Assembly (NCBI GenBank): GCA_035318785.1
Contig: DATHDZ010000265.1
Span: 1 to 10,539, forward strand
From: CAIYRG01 sp035318785
GTDB lineage: Bacteria > Pseudomonadota > Alphaproteobacteria > Micropepsales > Micropepsaceae
Reading direction: 5' to 3'
DNA: 10,539 nucleotides
Below are positions 7,582-10,539 of the stretch, one piece after another. A model generated the notes under the pieces. The model saw only the letters and a program-made list of their open reading frames with translations, searched no databases and had not been told where the DNA came from. Each line of letters starts with the position of its first letter. The first letter of the stretch is position 1. The translations under genes and the position numbers were made by a program.

Positions 7582-7598
7582 GCAGACGGTACGTCTGC
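7582..7598. promoter_or_regulatory. Inverted repeat GCAGACG-GTA-CGTCTGC, candidate operator
   Basis: Two perfect 7-bp arms are separated by 3 bp, located 41-57 bp upstream of the MBL-fold hydrolase start. The place and symmetry suit a dimeric repressor or activator site, or a leader hairpin. It does not look like the Crp consensus TGTGA-N6-TCACA nor an FNR/FixK box. The regulator is unknown. Confidence 0.4.
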
Positions 7599-7624
7599 CG
7601 ATGCCTCGGGTCGATAGATCAAGG

Positions 7625-7658
7625 AAAAAGCCCGCCGAAGGATTGGGGAAACTTCGGC
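7625..7658 (-). terminator. Intrinsic terminator of the Crp/Fnr regulator gene
   Basis: Read on the - strand, GCCGAAG (7658-7652) and CTTCGGC (7640-7634) form a 7-bp stem around an 11-nt loop. They are followed by GGGC and a run of five T (7629-7625). It lies 44 nt after the regulator's stop and upstream of the MBL-fold gene, so the downstream operon should have its own promoter between 7542 and 7624. Confidence 0.7.
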
Positions 7659-7701
7659 CGGTTGAGGTTCGAGCTGACGTCTTCGTAAGCCCCGGTGCGC
7701 G

Positions 7702-8421
7702 CTAGGTTTTTTCCAATCCGAACTGGCTTCCAGGGATGAGCCGCCGGTATTCCGCTTCAGCGACTCCATAGAGGCGATCGGCAAGCCTGACCAGGCCGGC
7801 ACGATTCTCCACAACGATCAGGCCGCGTTTCGCGACAACAAGGGCATCGTTTTCCAATTTCTGTAAGGCGGTGGTGACCCCTGCCCGCCGAACGCCAAGC
7901 ATCAAGGCCAGGAATTCATGCGTCAGAGCCAACTCGTTGCCCTCAAGCCGGTCGTGAGCCATCAGCAGCCATCGCGCCAATCGCCCCTCGACATTGCCCC
8001 TCGCATTCGCCAGTGCCGTCTGTGCCGTCTGCACCACGAAGCTTTGCGTGAATGCGAGCAATACGGATCTCAGAGTTGCGCTTTTTGCCAAGGCCCGGCG
8101 CAAATCATCCGCGGCAATCTGAAAGCCGCTGCCATCCACCTGCACATAGGTGTCGTTCACCCACCGGTCGTTGCCCAAAACGACCGGAATGCCCGTCATT
8201 CCCTCTCGACCGACAATTGCCGCTTCGGCCTGTTCATGCCGGCTTTTCGCGACGATCGATACGACACCATCTTCAGGGAAATAGACATGCTCGATGGGCT
8301 TGTTCGACTCTTCGAAAGACTGTCGGATCGCAAACACCATCTTTGTCAGGTGGCCTTCCAACAAGCCGTAATCTTGCGGCGATAAAGCACATAGAAGGTG
8401 ATTGCGGCTTGACCGGGTCAT
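7702..8421 (-). CDS. Crp/Fnr-family transcriptional regulator
   Basis: The protein has 239 residues, normal for the family. An N-terminal cyclic-nucleotide-binding-like beta-roll covers about 10-105 (VYFPEDGVVSIV at 47-57, GREGMTGIP at 71-79). A long dimerisation helix follows at about 112-146. The C-terminal winged helix includes a helix-turn-helix at about 167-191 (THEFLALMLGVRRAGVTTALQKLE). The Arg-Ser pair with which Crp holds cAMP phosphate is not evident, and there is no N-terminal Cys cluster as in FNR, so the effector is unknown. I chose ATG 8421, preceded by GGAAAG at a fair distance; a GTG at 8451 opens the same frame but has no good site. This subfamily is common in Hyphomicrobiales, often in several copies. 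It ends at a clear terminator and is probably monocistronic. It may control neighbouring genes, but no matching operator was found. Confidence 0.9.
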   Translation of the reverse strand: MTRSSRNHLLCALSPQDYGLLEGHLTKMVFAIRQSFEESNKPIEHVYFPEDGVVSIVAKSRHEQAEAAIVGREGMTGIPVVLGNDRWVNDTYVQVDGSGFQIAADDLRRALAKSATLRSVLLAFTQSFVVQTAQTALANARGNVEGRLARWLLMAHDRLEGNELALTHEFLALMLGVRRAGVTTALQKLENDALVVAKRGLIVVENRAGLVRLADRLYGVAEAEYRRLIPGSQFGLEKT

Positions 8422-8508
8422 AGCTCTTTCCGTTGGACAAGAGCACGACACTCTCAGTCTAGCTGCGCATGAGCGCGAGACAGCTCCGGATCATACGCGC
8501 TTAATCTC

Positions 8509-8745
8509 TCAATCCCTAATAGCGAAGAAGCTACGCATTCGCACGGTGGCCGCCGTTGCCGCGAGGAAGCCTTTGACGCGGCGCGAATGATTCCGCGCTG
8601 TTTCGCGAGCACCAAAAAGAACAGCAAATACCTCGGTATTCTCTCGGCAGTCACGAACAAACGAACCGTAGGCGGATGAATCTCGCCACTGTTGAGACAA
8701 AGCCTGATAGACATCGAAATCCGAGGAATGTCCGCTCGGCGACAT
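8509..8745 (-). CDS. Hypothetical small protein, 78 residues
   Basis: The ATG at 8745 follows a very strong purine tract (GGGGGGAG, 3 nt spacing), which is the main reason to call it. The protein has an acidic, polar N-terminal half (DFDVYQALSQQWRDSS) and a basic, Ala-rich C-terminal end with no membrane segment, Cys pair or known motif. I do not recognise the family. The frame is open upstream to 8859, but that extra part has no ribosome site. It lies 87 bp upstream of the regulator on the same strand and diverges from the membrane-protein gene at 9051. It could be spurious. Confidence 0.45.
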   Translation of the reverse strand: MSPSGHSSDFDVYQALSQQWRDSSAYGSFVRDCRENTEVFAVLFGARETARNHSRRVKGFLAATAATVRMRSFFAIRD

Positions 8746-9050
8746 TCTCTCCCCCCGTTTTATGCCGCATTGCAAACTCAGCACACGGCACTCAACGTCT
8801 GAAACGTCGCCAAGGCGATGCCCGCAAGGCGCATGAAAGCCTGCACGTCTAGCGCGCATCTAGAGGGCGACTCGCGGAAATCCTGGGATCGACGGTCATT
8901 CGCAACATTACTGAGCGGTGATCTCGCCCTCCCAGTGTCGCGATGGTTTACACGCCCTCCGGCAGAGATTCATAAACCCTTGAAGTTCCTCGCTTGTTAT
9001 ATTTGGCACGCAACTTGCGTCGCTTAACCAAAACGATAGGGGAGGAGGCG
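8746..9050. other. 305-bp divergent intergenic region with sigma-54 promoter
   Basis: This stretch separates the 78-residue ORF (-) from the small membrane-protein gene (+). It holds the sigma-54 promoter at 9003-9018, a GTGT-N11-ACAC dyad at 8935-8953, and a TCTAG-N7-CTAGA inverted repeat at 8848-8864. I see no RNA gene and no credible coding sequence. The length suits a promoter that needs upstream activator sites. Confidence 0.55.
9003..9018 (+). promoter_or_regulatory. Sigma-54 (RpoN) promoter
   Basis: TTGGCACG-CAAC-TTGC matches the -24/-12 consensus almost perfectly. The invariant GG (9005-9006) and GC (9017-9018) are exactly 10 nt apart. Transcription should start near 9030, leaving about 20 nt of leader with the GGAGGAGG ribosome site before ATG 9051. 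The fit of promoter, leader and start codon supports it strongly. Such promoters need an AAA+ enhancer-binding activator, which is not encoded in this window. Confidence 0.8.
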
Positions 9051-9416
9051 ATGCTGGGCTTGCCGAGCATTGCGATGGTGGGATTTGGGCTGGCGGCGCT
9101 GGTGACACGGCACTGGCGATACAGAATCCATCGCGAGGCACGCCGCAACGCGATGTCGCCGAATCCTGTGCATCTCGCACTTGACCCGGTGAGATGGGGC
9201 CATCATGGCGAAGACGCACCTTCAAAAAATCTTCCTCATCCGGCGTTTCAGAAAAGGGCGCACCAAGACCGATGGTGGGAGCGCGCACCTGTCGATCTCC
9301 TGAAACCACAGGAGCCGTCTGAAGCGGAATTCGTCAGCATCAATTGCGAGCCGCAAGATTCGACTGTTCGCGCCGCGCAACGTCGTCAAGCCTTCAAAGT
9401 CATCTCCAACGCTTAG
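9051..9416 (+). CDS. Small single-pass membrane protein of unknown function, 121 residues
   Basis: The ATG follows GGAGGAGG (9041-9048) and lies about 20 nt after the predicted sigma-54 transcription start. A TTG at 8994 opens the same frame but lies upstream of the promoter, so it is excluded. Residues 3-18 (GLPSIAMVGFGLAALV) form one short membrane helix or an uncleaved signal anchor. It is followed by a basic stretch (HWRYRIHREARR, 21-32) that should stay in the cytoplasm, and a polar His/Pro/Trp-containing tail with one Cys (99). No known domain is visible. The opposite strand is also open over much of this length (9309-8908) but lacks a promoter and ribosome site. Confidence 0.65.
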   Translation: MLGLPSIAMVGFGLAALVTRHWRYRIHREARRNAMSPNPVHLALDPVRWGHHGEDAPSKNLPHPAFQKRAHQDRWWERAPVDLLKPQEPSEAEFVSINCEPQDSTVRAAQRRQAFKVISNA

Positions 9417-9507
9417 AGCGCTCGCGAGATCCTACTTCGATTTGATTCCATGGTTCGCGGCCGCTGCGCGGAAGATTCCTCTGTACGATTCCGCACGCTG
9501 ACTCGAA

Positions 9508-9536
9508 TTGTCCCGCAAGGGTTAACGCGGTACATT
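9508..9536 (+). promoter_or_regulatory. Candidate sigma-70-type promoter before the first zinc-ribbon gene
   Basis: TTGTCC (9508-9513) and TACATT (9531-9536) are separated by 17 bp, and each matches four of six consensus positions. A start near 9543 would leave a leader of about 28 nt to GTG 9571. Spacing and place are right, but the boxes are weak. Confidence 0.35.
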
Positions 9537-9570
9537 GTGCGTTCCAACAGCAATTTGCGGAGAAACCTCG

Positions 9571-9795
9571 GTGGGGCTGCTAGCGCTCGCGCGCACGATT
9601 GAACCGCATTGCCCGAAGTGCAAGATCAAGCCGATTCTGGATCAGCACGAGCTGACCGAAAATGAAATCGGCAATCTGTCGGGACATGCTGCGGAGCAAG
9701 TGCGTGCAAAAGGCGGCCGGACCTACGAATGCGGCATCTGCTCGGCGATTTACTCTTATCGCCACGGCTTCAGCACATTCATTTGTTACGGCTGA
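9571..9795 (+). CDS. Small zinc-ribbon-like protein, 74 residues
   Basis: The start is GTG 9571, with GGAGAA at 9559-9564 and 6 nt spacing. A TTG at 9535 in the same frame overlaps the candidate promoter and has no ribosome site. Two knuckles, CPKC (14-17) and CGIC (54-57), are 36 residues apart and probably bind one zinc ion; a further Cys72 lies near the end. The middle is polar and acidic with a helical look (DQHELTENEIGNLSGHAAEQ). There is no membrane segment. Zinc ribbons of this size can bind nucleic acid or protein, and no function can be assigned. It is followed 67 nt later by a second CxxC-pair protein, so the two may be cotranscribed. Confidence 0.65.
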   Translation: MGLLALARTIEPHCPKCKIKPILDQHELTENEIGNLSGHAAEQVRAKGGRTYECGICSAIYSYRHGFSTFICYG

Positions 9796-9862
9796 AATTG
9801 CGCGCGGTTGTGTTCGTCGGTCCCGGCCTCAACGTCCCACCCTCGAAAAGAAAGGGGCGAAA

Positions 9863-10084
9863 GTGACGACTGGTTGGACTCATCTGATAAAGAAGAAAGT
9901 CGATAGACCGAAGCACGGCAGCCACCTCTTCCCGCCGAAATGCCTCAGTTGCGGACTTTCGATGAGAATAAAACGGCGGCAGGCCCATCCGGAGCGTGGC
10001 CCGCAATACGAGCTCCAGACTTACGCCTGTGTCCGGTGCGGTCAAATTGAGAGGCGAGACGCCGCGACACCCGGTGCGGTATAG
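9863..10084 (+). CDS. Small basic zinc-ribbon-like protein, 73 residues
   Basis: The start is GTG 9863, behind an AAGGGG tract about 6 nt upstream. The same frame is open back to 9662, but that part overlaps the preceding gene in another frame and reads as low-quality, Arg/Ala-rich sequence. CLSC (27-30) and CVRC (56-59) form a likely zinc ribbon with 25 residues between. The N-terminal half is strongly basic (HLIKKKVDRPKHGSH; RIKRRQ), which suits nucleic-acid binding. It is not an obvious paralogue of the upstream zinc-ribbon protein, since only the CxxC layout is shared. The bactofilin gene begins 40 nt downstream on the same strand. Function unknown. Confidence 0.6.
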   Translation: MTTGWTHLIKKKVDRPKHGSHLFPPKCLSCGLSMRIKRRQAHPERGPQYELQTYACVRCGQIERRDAATPGAV

Positions 10085-10124
10085 GAATTTTGACTTACCG
10101 CATTCAAGGCACGGGCGAAGCGAA

Positions 10125-10454
10125 ATGGATCAAATTCCCTCAATCATCGGTGCCGATGTCACTGTTGTCGGCACGCTGACTTCGTCCGGCGACGTCACGG
10201 TCGAAGGCATGGTGCGCGGCGATATTCAGGCCAAGGGGCGCGTCACCATCAGTGAGCAGGGGAAATTGGTCGGCAATCTCCATGCGAAGGACGCAACGAT
10301 ACGCGGGCGTATCGAGGGAAATATCCAGGCCGAAAAGGTGATGCTATTCGCGTCGTGCAACGCCAAGGGCGATATCGTTCATGCGCGGCTTACGATTGAA
10401 GATGGCGCTCGCTTCGAAGGCTGTTGCCGGCCCTCCGAGAGTCCAAACCATTGA
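10125..10454 (+). CDS. Bactofilin-family cytoskeletal protein
   Basis: The protein has 109 residues. Residues 8-100 are a run of short beta-strand repeats (VVGTLTSSGDVTVEGMVRGDI, then GRVTISEQGKLVGNLHAKDATIRGRIEGNI) with the regular Val/Ile and Gly spacing of the bactofilin (DUF583) right-handed beta-helix. Members polymerise without nucleotide into filaments at the inner face of the membrane, and act in cell shape, stalk or polar localisation and peptidoglycan enzyme placement. Here the disordered tails are very short, as in minimal bactofilins, and there is no membrane anchor. ATG 10125 starts the conserved part; its ribosome site (GGGCGAAG) is weak. The open frame extends back to 9996 over the end of the previous gene and is not used. 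No M23 peptidase partner lies beside it in this window. Confidence 0.88.
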   Translation: MDQIPSIIGADVTVVGTLTSSGDVTVEGMVRGDIQAKGRVTISEQGKLVGNLHAKDATIRGRIEGNIQAEKVMLFASCNAKGDIVHARLTIEDGARFEGCCRPSESPNH

Positions 10455-10539
10455 TGCGCCTAACTATTCTATGTTCCCACCTGTGCGGTACGGCAGAGCT
10501 AACGTGCGGCTTCGTACAGAAAAGTCACATGTCCCGCAG

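Noticed and set aside
8979..9005. Heat-shock sigma (RpoH) type promoter, CTTGAAG with TTATATTTG
   Set aside because: Both boxes look plausible but the spacer is only about 11 bp, too short. The sigma-54 match just downstream is far better.
8908..9309. Open frame of 133 codons on the - strand opposite the small membrane-protein gene
   Set aside because: It has no ribosome site and runs across the sigma-54 promoter; the + strand gene has promoter, ribosome site and a membrane helix.
10455..10539. Possible terminator after the bactofilin gene (GTACG/CGTAC pair)
   Set aside because: The arms are only 5 bp, the loop is long and no T-run follows. Nothing else is recognisable in these last 85 bases.

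Overview
The window looks like chromosomal DNA of a GC-rich alphaproteobacterium, probably from the Hyphomicrobiales or a nearby order. This rests on the GC-rich coding sequence, the style of the Crp/Fnr regulator, and protein types such as the long AI-2E-type permease, the small bactofilin and a Tat-exported ThDP enzyme. I cannot place it to genus. There is no sign of phage, IS element, CRISPR array, tRNA or rRNA.

Layout from left to right. Bases 1-435 carry the C-terminal end of a nitroreductase-family protein (+). Facing it, 36 bp away, is a 655-residue AI-2E/PerM-type permease (-, 472-2439) with a long soluble C-terminal extension that looks like a degenerate cobalamin-binding module. A 243-bp divergent spacer with palindromes and possible competing hairpins leads to a two-gene operon on the + strand: a Tat-exported thiamine-diphosphate enzyme (2683-4629), then, 2 nt later, a small Sec-exported class I cytochrome c (4632-5000). 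This operon ends 9 bp from a converging operon on the - strand: a secreted metallo-beta-lactamase-fold hydrolase (7541-6465) followed 21 nt later by a secreted M20 metallopeptidase (6443-5010). Bases 2683-7541 are therefore a block of four genes whose products all carry export signals. Upstream on the - strand is a Crp/Fnr-family regulator (8421-7702) with a good intrinsic terminator.

The right part (8509-10539) holds small genes: an unknown 78-residue ORF (-), a 121-residue single-pass membrane protein (+) behind a textbook sigma-54 promoter, two small proteins with paired CxxC zinc-ribbon motifs, and a bactofilin.

How the genes may work together is inference. The ThDP enzyme and cytochrome c look like one periplasmic oxidation system, in which a 2-oxo acid or similar substrate could be decarboxylated or cleaved and its electrons passed to the cytochrome. 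The converging hydrolase/peptidase operon may supply or process periplasmic substrates, but nothing in the sequence proves a link. The most interesting items are the exported ThDP enzyme-cytochrome pair, the sigma-54 promoter on an orphan membrane protein, and the permease fused to a B12-like domain.
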